In this document: positions 38,333 through 50,400 of the stretch, in pieces
Layout: each line of letters begins with the position of its first letter
Numbering within the stretch: position 1 is the stretch's first letter
Source: Mactromeris polynyma
Lineage: Eukaryota > Mollusca > Bivalvia > Venerida > Mactridae
Direction: 5' to 3'
NCBI GenBank assembly: GCA_032209605.1
Contig: JASFXZ010000039.1
Coordinates: 992,001 to 1,056,000 of the forward strand
Length of the DNA stretch: 64,000 nucleotides
The notes under the pieces: model-generated
What the model was told of the DNA's origin: nothing
The model's database searches: none
The model's input: only the letters and a program-made list of their open reading frames with translations
Made by a program: the position numbers and the translations under genes

Positions 38333-38490
38333 TCGGACCTCGTTTATGACAACCTTCTATCGGAATACTTGGTATCATCTGAAATAAGTATCAGGTCCCG
38401 ATGTATCTTCTTAGGCGTATCAAATTGAATTGGGCTATTCGAAATAATGTATTATTTGAAATAAAATTTAGGACACGCTGTATACATATA
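38333..38490 (+). mobile_element. CAGTCGGACCTCGTT MITE, copy at 38.3 kb
   Basis: Starts CAGTCGGACCTCGTTTATGA, continues ACAACCTTCTAT, ACTTGGTATCAT, TATCAGGTCCCGAT and ATTATTTGAAATAAAATTT. It is the same family as 56472-56688 in opposite orientation. The right terminus is not clear. Confidence 0.65.
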
Positions 38491-39152
38491 TATAATATAA
38501 ACTTGTTTTGGCCATTTCCTACAATCAACTTTAAACCCTCATGTTGCATACGATCACTGCGCTACGAAGGCATCCTAACCTCTAACTACACAAAGAAAGA
38601 TACATATCATAACTAACAAACAACAATGAACAATTTTTAGGTTGTAAAACATGCCATTAACAATATATAATACCTCAGATAAAAAAATAAGTAACAAAGC
38701 AACTAGAAAGAATGCCAACACAATTCAAATGGGTTTATGAAAATGTCATGAAACACCGAAACAAGCTGATGCTTAGTACCAACAAAGGTGGTATGAAAAA
38801 TATAAGCCAAGCAGTCAGTCTTGTATTCTTTAACAAACATTTGGTTGAAATAACATTCATTCATACATGTATTACAATGACATTATCATACTTTGATTGA
38901 TTGATCCATCGATTTAGATGTTTCACTGTTTCCAAACAGTAATAAGTAATATACTGTGGACAGTTGCCCCTAACAAGTGTTCCTAATATACAATATGCAA
39001 CTGTTAACGTTTTCACACAAAACTTGAAATTCTAGTTTAATTAGTTTGAGGCAAATGGACATGGTTAAGTATTTAACTAGTTTATTCGAAAATTCAAACA
39101 TTTTACAAAATGAACACATTATGTTCAACAAATAACACCATAAGAAAAATAA

Positions 39153-39956
39153 GTAAGGAAACACATTCACATAACATCAGATCCAAACCTTTCTGACATA
39201 AATGCACTGGTTAAACAGATTTTCCACAGGCATGATACTATCAATATATGGATACTGTCTCATTTGGTTAAACAGATTGTCGACAGGCATGATACTATCA
39301 ATATATGGATACTGTCTCATTTGGTTAAACAGATTTTCCACAGGCATGATACTATCAATATATGGATACTGTCTCATTTGGTTGAACAGATTTTCCACAG
39401 GCATGATACTATCAATATATGGATACTGTCTCATTTGGTTAAACAGATTTTCCACAGGCATGATACTATCAATATATGGATACTGTCTCATTTGGTTAAA
39501 CAGATTGTCGACAGGCATGATACTATCAATATATGGATACTGTCTCATTTGGTTAAACAGATTTTCCACAGGCATGATACTATCAATATATGGATACTGT
39601 CTCATTTGGTTGAACAGATTTTCCACAGGCATGATACTATCAATATATGGATACTGTCTCATTTGGTTAAACAGATTTTCCACAGGCATGATACTATCAA
39701 TATATGGATACTGTCTCATTTGGTTAAACAGATTGTCGACAGGCATGATACTATCAATATATGGATACTGTCTCATTTGGTTAAACAGATTTTCCACAGG
39801 CATGATACTATCAATATATGGATACTGTCTCATTTGGTTAAACAGATTGTCGACAGGCATGATACTACAGTATCATTATAGGAATACTGACCATAACTAG
39901 TAAAGAAATACATTTGCATAAACATCAGATCCCAACCTTTCAGACATAAATGCGAA
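39153..39956. repeat. 57 bp minisatellite, 12 units, with duplicated flanks
   Basis: Twelve 57 bp units (about 39208-39868) are almost identical apart from three sites: TTTTCCAC or TTGTCGAC, and GGTTAAAC or GGTTGAAC. Left to right the variants run F, L, F, Fg, F, L, F, Fg, F, L, F, L (F = TTCC, L = GTCG, Fg = F with TTGAAC). This gives a 228 bp higher-order period of four units that breaks at the last unit. The flanks are themselves a direct repeat (AACATCAGATCC, then CATAAATGC at 39173 and 39922). Because 57 is a multiple of 3, long open frames occur in two + frames and one - frame. They are not evidence of a gene. Confidence 0.9.
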
Positions 39957-40409
39957 TGGTTCTGATGCATGTTTGTTAAAGATAATCAAGATACTCCAAA
40001 GTAGGAATCCATCAAGTGTAGATAAAGTGTGTGTTTTATTTTTCTAACGATATGTTCTATTTCCTAATATATACGAGTAGGTCTTTGTTAATTTGTGTAT
40101 TTCCAATTAATACTTGGTTACTTTTGGTCATCCACTTCATAATAAGAATGTATGATTTAACTTAAACCACTTGAAACTGCAATGAATACTCCAATACAGA
40201 TTTAAACTGTCAGGCAAATTAACTCTCACAATACAAATTCTAAATCACCCTGAACAAAAATAAGACAGTCAGCTGATAGGAACACAATTGTTACCACTGG
40301 ATATTCAAAACAAGCCTGACACTCTGCAACTAAGAGCTAACACAAAACATTCGTAGCAGTATACCCGATCAATAAGAATTGCCCCATTAACAGAACACCC
40401 ATACATGTA

Positions 40410-40582
40410 CAGTAAAACTTCAATAAGACCACATGTTGTACCCTTGAAATCTGGTCTTCTTATTGAGGTGGTCTTAATATTGAGGTTGATTAAAGAGCAA
40501 AAGAGTGAAAATGGACTTGAAAAGTGTTCATAATTTTGAGGTGGTCTTATTATTGAGATGGTCTCTAAGTGAGGTTTTACTG
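40410..40582. mobile_element. CAGTAAAACC MITE, copy 6
   Basis: CAGTAAAACTTCAATAAGACC to GAGGTTTTACTG, TA flanks, with the standard central AGAGCAAAAGAGTGAAAAT spacer. Confidence 0.85.
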
Positions 40583-41575
40583 TACCATGAACATATACAC
40601 ATTGACAAAGTTTTATGCAAATTAAAAAAAAGGACCAGGTTACAATCATACTGGTTTCTATAATATTTGTGACACATTGTCAAACAGGACATAAAATAAT
40701 TCTGAACACGTATAAAAAAATGTGTCGTGCAATAGCCAAGAAATGATGACAACAAAACATCATACAGGTAACATCACAGTTTTACATGTTCAAGAAATTA
40801 ATATAGCCCCTTTTTCAAGTCATTTAATACACAGAAAACAGAGTTTTCAACAAATAAATGTTTCTAACATACAAAGTTCAAAATAAACAAAATATCTAGA
40901 CTGAGGTGGTCATGATTGGATATTCAAATTTATGTTTTATATGTTAATGCCCATATTGAACAAGAAAAGATAAACAATGGTTGTTAATGGTACGGAACAA
41001 TGGTCAAGTTTATGTTAGTAACACTGAATTCTACTTCGGACATAATTATATACCATGGATTCACAACAGGCTGGTATATGTATTTAGACTTGTTTGAATT
41101 CTTGCGAGCGTCGAGATTTTCTTCCGAGATCAAACGATCAGAACACCTCATACAATTCTACGAAAATGATTCATAATAATAACCAAGGTGTTACGATTAG
41201 CAGTAAAAAATAGGTGACGTCCAGCATCTTGTTTCTGAATCGAAAGAATCTGACATTTTGAACTGCCGTAATCGTCACCTTTACAACAGCTTTATGTTTC
41301 TTGATGGTATTTATATAATTTGTGTTTATCTTGTTGTTTGCATGTATGCATTTTTTTATTCAATACTGAGCTATAAGATGGAACGAGCGTCATTTAATCG
41401 GATGAAATTTCAATTCAAATCCACTATACTAACCGAGCGCGCTAAGGATTGTGGGTAAATTGCGTGCCAAGAATTGTGAGTAAATTATTTCTTCTGATCG
41501 TTTCACCGATATCAGCCTGTTACGAATCCATGGTTCATATGTCTGTGATTCTACCAAATATATGCATATATGTAC

Positions 41576-43233
41576 AGTAAAACTTCGAAACCTCGAACTG
41601 CCGTCGTATTGGAGGTTTAGTTCCTCCAATACGACATATAAAAAATCCCCCACAGTCCGGATCCTCCCTACACCGGAATCCAAACAAATTTTTCTGTCCG
41701 GATTGTTATTTTACAGGTAAAATAAATCTCCCAAAACCGGACGATAATTTTCCGCAAAATTACGTCAGATCGTATAATGACTGAGAATTGAGAGAAGGCA
41801 TAATAATTTAATTGTCTCTATGAATACATACCATTAGACGTTATCATCGTATGCATTAAGTTTTGATGGAAACAAGGTAAGTCTGGGTACGAGATGCACT
41901 TATTTTGTAAACAATTGGAAAACATTGGATGTGAGCGCAGAAAAGGGCCCATTAGGTACACAAATCACGAAAAATCTTTTGAAATGAAGCTATGGTGCAT
42001 AGTTTTCAGGTATGGTGTTTTAATAATACATCGTACTAAGTGCAAAGCTTGTCAGGTTTTATGGACGGTAAGAATAAAATTTCCTACATTTCTATAACGA
42101 ATAAACACATTATAATGATAATTTACATAATTTATGGAAGAATTTAAATATCAACCAATATTTCACACATCATGTATTTTGCATATCGCATTGCAAATCT
42201 TCCTCTTATGAAAGTTGCATAAATATGTTGGTCTCTTATAACTTATGATTTTTGGCTATAAATTGAATTTTCAAGTTTATGTACATTTTGTAGCTTAAAT
42301 CAGTCTGCAAAGTCAAATAAAAGAATGCATTCAGACATTTAGAATACATCGCGATAACGCAAACAACCTCTAGCCAAATGGTATTTAGGTCTTTGCTCTA
42401 GCGAACATATTCAAATTACGGACATTCAATGGAGGAATTCTCTCCAGTCCGGACTCCAGTCCGGACTCTCCTCTAATCCGACCTTTAAAGTTTGTCCGAG
42501 GCGTGTTCGGATTAGGGAGTTTCCACATGTACAACTGGCAATTAATTATCACTAAGTGCGAATAACATGTGTATACTAGTATATTAAGCAGTCATTGAAA
42601 GGTGTGAATTATTGACAGGTGGCCCTGTGGCTCAGTGGTTAATGCTGCTGACTATGAATCCGAAGATCGTGGGTTCGATCCCTCGTCTCGCTGGATAAAA
42701 CAGGTATGCTTTTCAGTGTTTCCCACCTAATATAGTACTGGCATGTAACCAGGAAAGTACTGGGTAGATTCCAGGAAAGTACTGGTTAGGTGCCAGGAAA
42801 ATGGTAACTGTACGATAGGTCTCATTGGCACTGTGCAGTGATCGTATTTGGCTTCAAAAATTGTCTGTTTGATCTATACTGCTATACTGGCAGGTAAAAA
42901 ATTCCCCCCTTCGGTTTCAAAAAGTCTATTTATGGTGTGCGGGGGACATACCGGGTTGACCAAAATACCATAAAATGCATTATAAAATGTGCGCGGCGAC
43001 GGGCGACCTCATAAACACAGTAATACAAATACAAGTGTGAATTACTGTATTGTTCGACCTATCTATAGTGAACAATGAATGAAATGATAGCTAGGGACCC
43101 CAAATCCTGTTCGAGTGTTCGGTCTATCTCTGTTCAAGTGATCTACTGTTAGATAATATGAAATAAGAAGGGGTTTCGCCGGGACTTAAGAACCTGTTCG
43201 AGCCAAAACTGTTCGAGGTTTCTAAGTTTTACT
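41576..43233. mobile_element. Nested DNA-transposon stack (outer CAGTAAAACTTCG TIRs)
   Basis: Outer TIRs are CAGTAAAACTTCGAAACC at 41576 and its inverse GAGGTTTCTAAGTTTTACTG ending at 43233, both followed by GTTCGA/TCGAAC motifs. Inside lies a pogo-like segment (CCCCCACAGTCCGG at ~41650 to GTTCGGATTAGGGAGTTTCC ending ~42531). The right end of that segment is the inverse of the CAGTGGAAACTCCCTAAT terminus seen at 27.63 kb. A tRNA-derived SINE follows at 42618. The right arm (43030-43233) is rich in GTTCGA motifs. The order suggests a CAGTAAAACTTCG element that received at least two later insertions. Confidence 0.65.
42618..42860 (+). repeat. tRNA-derived SINE with repeated tail
   Basis: CTGTGGCTCAGTGGTTAATG is an A box and GTGGGTTCGATCCCTCG a B box, in correct order and spacing for a tRNA-like head. 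The tail carries CAGGAAAGTACTGGGTAG, CAGGAAAGTACTGGTTAG and CAGGAAAATGG in tandem. It is a different family from the 24.5 kb SINE. Loss of acceptor pairing argues against a real tRNA. Confidence 0.8.
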
Positions 43234-44040
43234 GTACACTAGATCGGACACCAGTCACTTTTATTTGCTGATATCTATCAAGGCCAGAAAAAAATATGTC
43301 TGTTTCCTGTAACATGTTGTTGGGTTACTGTAGGTTTTAAGTTGCTTTTATTTTTATAATACTGTGTATTTTTTCATACATTTGTGCAGGGAAAGAGAAC
43401 GCTACATCGGGCTTCCAGAATATGTAACAAGGCTATCCTTAAAAATGTTTGTCTTGTATAACCTTACTCCACAATATTAAGGTGGGTACGTACATGTAAT
43501 AAGGTAATTCAAATTTTAATACACTTCCACCCCCCCTCCCTCAAAAGAAGAAACATTGCCAACACTTCAAAAACGTTTCGGAGTAGGGTCAAGCCAAATA
43601 AGCAATTCTTTAAGGAGGGCATAATTAAAATTTCGGTTCATGGTTAAAGCGTTGGGATGGTTAAGTTACAGAAAACGGACACATTTCTTTATAAATCACA
43701 CAAAGAAAATACATTAAAACAGTGACTAACTTCTCTAAATACCCCTTCAGTCTGCTTATATGGCACCTGTGATTTAATTAAATGATAAGCACTCTTTACA
43801 CCCAAATCTTTCACATACAAAATGACTGCAAGATTGTTAAAGATGCACAAAGTGAGGTAAATAATAGCCAATTATAACACAAGACAGCTGTGAACCCTGG
43901 CCTGCTACAGGTGCTACATGTACGTCACCACTCCTGTAACATATGATATACATGTAGCACTCACTCATTACTTACAATTTCCAATTTCCAATACTGATTT
44001 TAACAACATTAAATGATACATGTAGCTCGATCTATTCAGG
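43234..44040. other. Intergenic, nothing recognised
   Basis: AT-rich sequence downstream of the SLC35A stop codon. It may include part of that gene's 3' UTR. No exon or repeat was recognised. Confidence 0.4.
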
Positions 44041-44044
44041 AAAT

Positions 44045-44232
44045 TTTATGGGGTGTAACCAGGGGTTTCATTGGAACCTTGATTTGACCCTTGGACCTGA
44101 AATTTCCAAAAAGTCACATATTGACCCTAAGATTCTGACTGAAGGATAAATTATAGGTATTTTGGCAATAAAATGGTAAAATCCGGTCAAAAAATATAAA
44201 AAATGACCCTTGAAATTCAGCACCTAGTAGAA
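44045..44232 (+). repeat. Dispersed repeat (ATAAAATGGTAAAGTCC family), longest copy
   Basis: AGGGGTTTCATTGGAACC, AATTTCCAAAAAGTCACAT, AATAAAATGGTAAAATCCGG and AAATGACCCTTGAAATTCAG. The first two blocks recur inverted at 59.95-60.15 kb and the last two at 34.5 kb. It lies just downstream of the SLC35A stop. Confidence 0.6.
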
Positions 44233-44443
44233 CCGCTGTGTAATGCATGCTCATATATTCGGATACATTTCTTTAACAACAACATACATACATTCTGCTA
44301 TTGTATACTACCTTACTTGAAATCATATATTTCAGTAATTCATGAATCTAGAAGCATGATGAAAGTCACTAAAATAATGATAAAACTTCACTATGTATAG
44401 TGAACTAATGGTAAACTACTGGCCACGTAGTATCTGTGTGATG

Positions 44444-47400
44444 TTATATTGCACGCACTTTCCCACTCGGTGTGTCAGTCTTTTTTACAGCGCTAGGAGG
44501 CGGAATATATTTTCCATATAAAAATATAGATAACATGACAAAACTTGCTCCTATTGTAAACTGAAATGACATTTTGAATTCAAAGAAAAATACTGACACT
44601 AAACAAGACACAACAATAGCCAAGGAGGCAGCAAAGCCTTTGAGAATGTTATCAGCATATTTGACAACAACAGCAACAAGAAGGCCTCCAATGGATTGTA
44701 GAATAATTCCTAACCAAACCCACGAATCGTATCCGTAAAAGAAACCAACTTCTCGTAATTTTTCTCCCTCTTTGATTTCCATGGTTACCATTCCTATTAT
44801 AGTACCAAGAACACCCAGCTGCACATTGCGCAACCATACAGATTGTTTTGTCCCTTTTAAGATCTTTTCAAAATAAACTCCAGCAAATCCAGACATTAGA
44901 CAGGAAATGAACACTGCAAAGAGTCCCAGTAGGGGGCGCTGTTCTCGACCTGACTGACTCTGATTGAAGTTCTCAGGCTGCATCTGTACGATAGATATAC
45001 CCATAAATAGTACGACTAGTGCTACCCACTGTACACTGGAAAGGGGTTTCCGTAACATTATCACAGAGAAAATGGCAGTGGTTAAAATCTTCAGCTGGTA
45101 CGTAACCTGTAAATGTATAAAAAAGAAATAAAGAAATAAGCCATGACAACTTTCAGGATTTCATTACATCCAGTATAAGGAGCATGGTATGATATAAACA
45201 AAGGTTGTCTAACAACAGCTTGCTTGTCTTTAATGGCTAACTTGCACTTTGAATTTGAATAACAATTGGCAATAAAGGTATATATTGAAAGTGAAGCGTA
45301 TACAAATTGAAATTAGCGACTCGAAACCATGTATTTGAAATAAAATTTCGAACTCAATGAATTGAAACGAGGTGAGACTGTATTGTGCTTATTTTTGTAC
45401 TAGTTTGTTTGAGAAATAATTCATAAGTTTATGAACACAGTGACAGTTGATTCATGCAAATGGGAATCATTCATATAGGAGTATATAATGGAAGGTTACT
45501 CGGACTTACATTTAGGCAATTAATTTGTTCTTCCAATTATGGGGATTTAAGCCATTATAAACATATAAGGACAAAATCCCCTCCGGACAAAATCCCCTTC
45601 ATGAATTGTACAAGTAGGACACACCACCCTCTGATATGTTTTTCCACAGTTGAAAAACATTGCAAAATAATAACAATTTTATTCTGTTGTCTTTCAAAAT
45701 CCAAGCTACAATAAGCTATTTTGCAACAATAACAAAAGCAAAGATGAAATACTTTAAGGGATGTTATTTCTAGTGTGGAAAAAAAGAGAGGGTGTTTTGT
45801 CCTACTTGTAAAATTCATGAAGGGGGTTTTGTCCGCCTTGTAAAATTCACGAAGGGGATTTTGTCCACCTTGTATAAAATGAGCGAGGGGATTTTGTCCG
45901 GAGGGGATTTTGTCCTACACTCATTATAAACAGCCAGAGTCATGAAGTGATTTTTCCAGCAATAATAGGGTGGAGCAAGTCCCTGGCACCCCTTCTAGCA
46001 TTTTTTGACATGTGCATCTACATAGAATCACAAACCCTTTCATAATCCAGCTGGATAGCTTCCAAACATACAAAATTCTACATCCCAATTTGGATTCAAA
46101 CCAACAGTGCGGATGGGCAAGTAATTTGAAGTCAGCAACCATAACTGTTAGTCATGGAGAGCCATCCAAGAAATTCAAACCAACAGTGCGGATGGGCAAG
46201 TAATTTGAAGTCAGCAACCATAACTGTTAGCCATAGAGAGCCATCCAAGAAATTCAAAGTTATCTAATGAAGTTACAAGAACTCAGTAGAAGGGAACAAA
46301 CCTGAAATGTGGCAGCATCAAGATTGGAGAGTGCAATATACAGTAGATTGTTTTGTAGTGTGTATACTAATGATGGTACTGATATCTTGAGACAATCAAC
46401 TGAAAAAAAACAACAACATATATATCAGCAAATATTAACAACAATAATTGAACAATACTGATTTCAACAATCATGTTTACGTTGAACAACAAACTAGTTG
46501 TTTTCTTGTTTTCTTTACTAATGAGGTAAACATTATTGTGTTGAGGTTTATTGCTGGTCATTACATAAAATTTACAGGTATTCCGTTTTTTCGGTAGTAT
46601 TCTGGTTAGTCATGTAACCAGTTTATTGCTATTCTATAGCAACAAAACCCTTCCTTATTTATTTTGTAAAAGCTCATCACTGCTTATACATTATATAATC
46701 ATTCACACGCATGCATAAACATGTGACAACCATTAGTAAGTTTAAACTTTGTTATTTCGCATCAATCATGACAAATGTTTTTACTATCAACTTCACCTAA
46801 CTGGGTTTCTCACCAGCACTCCCACTTAACTCAGGGATATATTAACGAGACACAAACAATGCTGACATGGAGAGGACTTTCCTGCTAGCTGATATTTACA
46901 TTTCTGATGCTAGGTGTACGAGGACTGCTTTTGTTTTCAGAAATAAAAATGCTGAGTAGTTTTGAATTGGCATAAACAATCTAGAATCTAGAAAATAATT
47001 CATCAAGGCTTAAACGTGTCCCAGTTTATCGGGGAACAAACATCATACAATTTCTAAACCATCTTGAGATATACTGAGTGTTTACATTGCTCTGAAACTT
47101 TAAATCCATGAGACCTGCCGTGCGTTCGGTTAAGGCTAACACTCGCACGAGTTAAGAAACTGTGCACACATTTTGCAACTGAACGCTCTGTTTGCCAAAA
47201 AGAACGCGCCCACTGTGCGCCCACTCGCTCGAGCATCTCCGAGGTAGCTAGCGAAGGGTGCATACTTTTTGGCAAACAGAGCATTCGGTTGCAAAATGCG
47301 TGCACAGTTTCTTAACTCGTGAGAGTGTTAGCCTTAACCGAACGCATGGCTGAATCCTCAGTGTATAGTATAGTCACACCAACATAGCTATTTCTTTCAT

Positions 47401-50400
47401 TATCATGTTTACCTAAATAACAATTATAAGGGTGTCGGATACCATGTATACATTGTTTATTCATCCATTCATAATTGAAAATATGATTTTAACAATCTTC
47501 CCCTATACCCAATATAATGGATAAGTCGATAATGAAAGCCTTATCGAATTGGGTTTATACTTAATAGTCCAAACAAGAATACAAATAAGCTACTTAAAAT
47601 AAACATAATCATTGATCATACAAAGAGTCCTTTTAATTTAAACTTATGTGAATTACAGGAATAAAGTTTTCATGTAAATCTTTCCCATAGAATTTGGTAA
47701 CCTTGTATAGTAATGCAAAATTGTTTTACAGAAGTACAGTATCACTCAGAAAGCTGCCATCAACAAAGACAAGCATTTTCAAAATAAGCCTGCCAGTATG
47801 TGTGTGGAGAAAGGTATCGTTTATGAACATGTACTTACTGGGCTGAAGAATGATGTTTTCATGTAAATGATGCAGCCACCTTCTTACGCTACCTTGCTGG
47901 TAGAAGATGATTAGTAGACATGAAGTAAACTTCAGTATCTCTGACATCACTACGGCAGACGTAGCCATAAACATATCCCCGCCTCTCGTGCGCACGTAGC
48001 GCATAACCAAAATAACCATGGCATTCTGAGCCGTCAATGCAATCAAACTGAGATATTTCAACATGTAGGGAGTCCCTGAAAATAAATGAAAGTAACTTTC
48101 TGTACATCAAGTAAATTGCAAACAGAACACTACAGGCACTGTAAGATGAGTTCTCTCCCTTTATCCCTACATACTACAGAAGGGATAAAGGGAGAGAAGT
48201 CTAGAAGAGATAAAGGGAGATAATTCATGACAATCTCCTCAGACCAGATTCTTGTAGATTAGGCTATGCCGTTTTATATTTTTGTTAAGCGTCCACGTGT
48301 ACATAGGTTTTGAGCTCTTTGAGCCAAAAAAAGGTTAAATATCGCCAAGGGAAGTTAACTGCTGTGTCATATTAACGTATGTTTTTGTACATATATTGTT
48401 TACTTGCATGTTTGAAAATAGTGATTGAAAACTAGTCAGTTTTTTCGATTTAGGTAGCTAGGAACCGCGAACCAAGGTTGACGCTTAACAAAATTAAAAT
48501 AGTATGGCCTTACTGACTACATTCAGTCAATGCCATCAAGTTAGTCCAGTAGAAAGAACTCAATCAGGCTTATCCTGAGAATGTAAGTAAGAAACCCCAC
48601 CAAGGACAAATACTCCCAGTCTGACCTCCATAATGATTTGAGTCAATCAAACTTCAACTGTGATAAAGGTTGGCAAGTCGTTTGATTTACATCAATTACA
48701 GAAACCTTGTAACTGACTGACACTCTATACAACTTAAATACTATTGTATCAAGGCCTTATCTAAAAAAGAAATACAAGCAATAGCTCATAGCCTTGAACA
48801 TTCAAAATCAGATAAATCCTTATTGTAATAAATAAGAAATACAGAAATACCCTGAGGAATCAATCTATCAATATGCATTCATATGGAAAAGCTAAGTGGA
48901 ACTTAATGTTAAACTTTCTTCAACACTTGTTTTTTGTCAAAAATATCGATCCAAATTCACAGTTAAACAAACCAATGTGTTTGTGGCATTAATGTTTACA
49001 TAGTAATTCAAATATTTTCACAGTTTAAGATCCAGTTACAATCAAAAACATAATAATGTATAAAATAGGATATAATACATTCTCTACATGTATAAGATTT
49101 TATCATAACATTTGCACCAAACTAGTCAAGGACGATGGATTGGATGTCAAGACAAGCATAATAATGCTCTGAAATTAGTTACAACATGCTTTTCCTCATG
49201 AACTTATAATATGCATGCTGCATATAAATCATTACGGAGAAATATAAACTATCATTGTATCTACTTATTCAAATATACAAGGACATCACACTTCAGGTTT
49301 ATCCATGTCATTTTCACTGGGGATAAATCAATGAAGGGAAGTTTGCATTCAATTAAGTCCCAACAAGGGTCATAAAATACATTTTTTTCTGCATTATCGA
49401 GAATTAGCATAACAAATTAGTTTATCTTAATACAAAACAATACAATTTATTGGAAAAATCGGCATAGTACCGGTACATGCCTTTGACCATTTACAAATAA
49501 GGTAACGATATATGGTCAAGATTCAAAACATATTTACAAAATATACATACAAACAAACATAAATATATATATATATTACAGACTCTAGCAAATATACTGT
49601 ATAAACGTTATTATCATGTTAAGAAGCAGCAATTAAAGAGGTAAGTTTTTCTTGTCTATACTTCATGGCAAAGTGAATAAATTTGGCGATATTGTTTGTT
49701 TTTTTCCTACTATTTGAAGACAGAAGATTCTTATAAAGTTCAAGACTGGGCCAACTAAATTTGATATTGTATTTATTTCGCAATGTTGTAACAGGTAATG
49801 GGCAGGTAAGAAGAAAGTGATATTCAGACTCAGTAACATTTTGGTTGCACATATTACATAATCGATTTTGACGTGGAATACCTGAATATCGACCTGTTTC
49901 AATTTCAAGCGTATGTGCGCCGAGGCGAAGTTTAGTTAATGCCATCCTATGTGCATTATTGCTAATGTAGTCTAGGTAGTCTTCATATCTGAATTCTTTT
50001 TTTATCATACAATAATAAAATAATTTAGGCTGATTTTTTAATGTTGTCTCCCATGATTGAATATATTGATCACGGAGCCTTTGTTTAAGGATATGTACAA
50101 AATCAGTATTAACATTTTCTACATCGAGTAAAAAATCAAATCCGAGATCATTTATTACAGATTTAACATTGTTGCACCTAAGATTTTTAATCACGATATT
50201 ATTGTTGGAATTGTTGCTAATAATTAATTGTTTATTATATATTCTATACATAGCAGAATCAACAGAAGATTTTATCTTAAGCCAATATTTCATAGCACGT
50301 TGCTTAGCTACGACTGCTAATGGTACTCTACCCAGTTCGCCTAATACTGCCACATTAGAGGTTTGGACACGGACTCCTAGCAAGTATTTACAGAATCTTA

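Noticed and set aside
39208..39868. Regular repeat array considered as CRISPR-like
   Set aside because: Units are contiguous with no unique spacers, and the surrounding genes are animal genes with introns.
39177..39900. Long ORFs (205-232 codons) on both strands across the minisatellite
   Set aside because: A 57 bp unit without stops in several frames automatically gives long open frames. Flanks show no exon structure and the frames compete with each other. No domain is recognisable.
41894..42097. 67-codon ORF inside the pogo-like segment, considered as transposase remnant
   Set aside because: No DDE motif or helix-turn-helix pattern could be recognised, and it is too short to judge.
42618..42692. 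Possible functional tRNA gene
   Set aside because: A and B boxes are good, but the acceptor and anticodon stems do not pair and a SINE-like tail follows.
45555..45818. Overlapping ORFs on both strands at 45.5-45.8 kb
   Set aside because: They are products of the inverted repeats of the foldback MITE.
47054..47305. 83-codon - strand ORF
   Set aside because: It lies in the 226 bp palindrome and is explained by it.
49619..50383. 254-codon ORF considered as a host gene
   Set aside because: The content and the adjoining reverse transcriptase fragment identify it as the C-terminal part of a decayed LINE.
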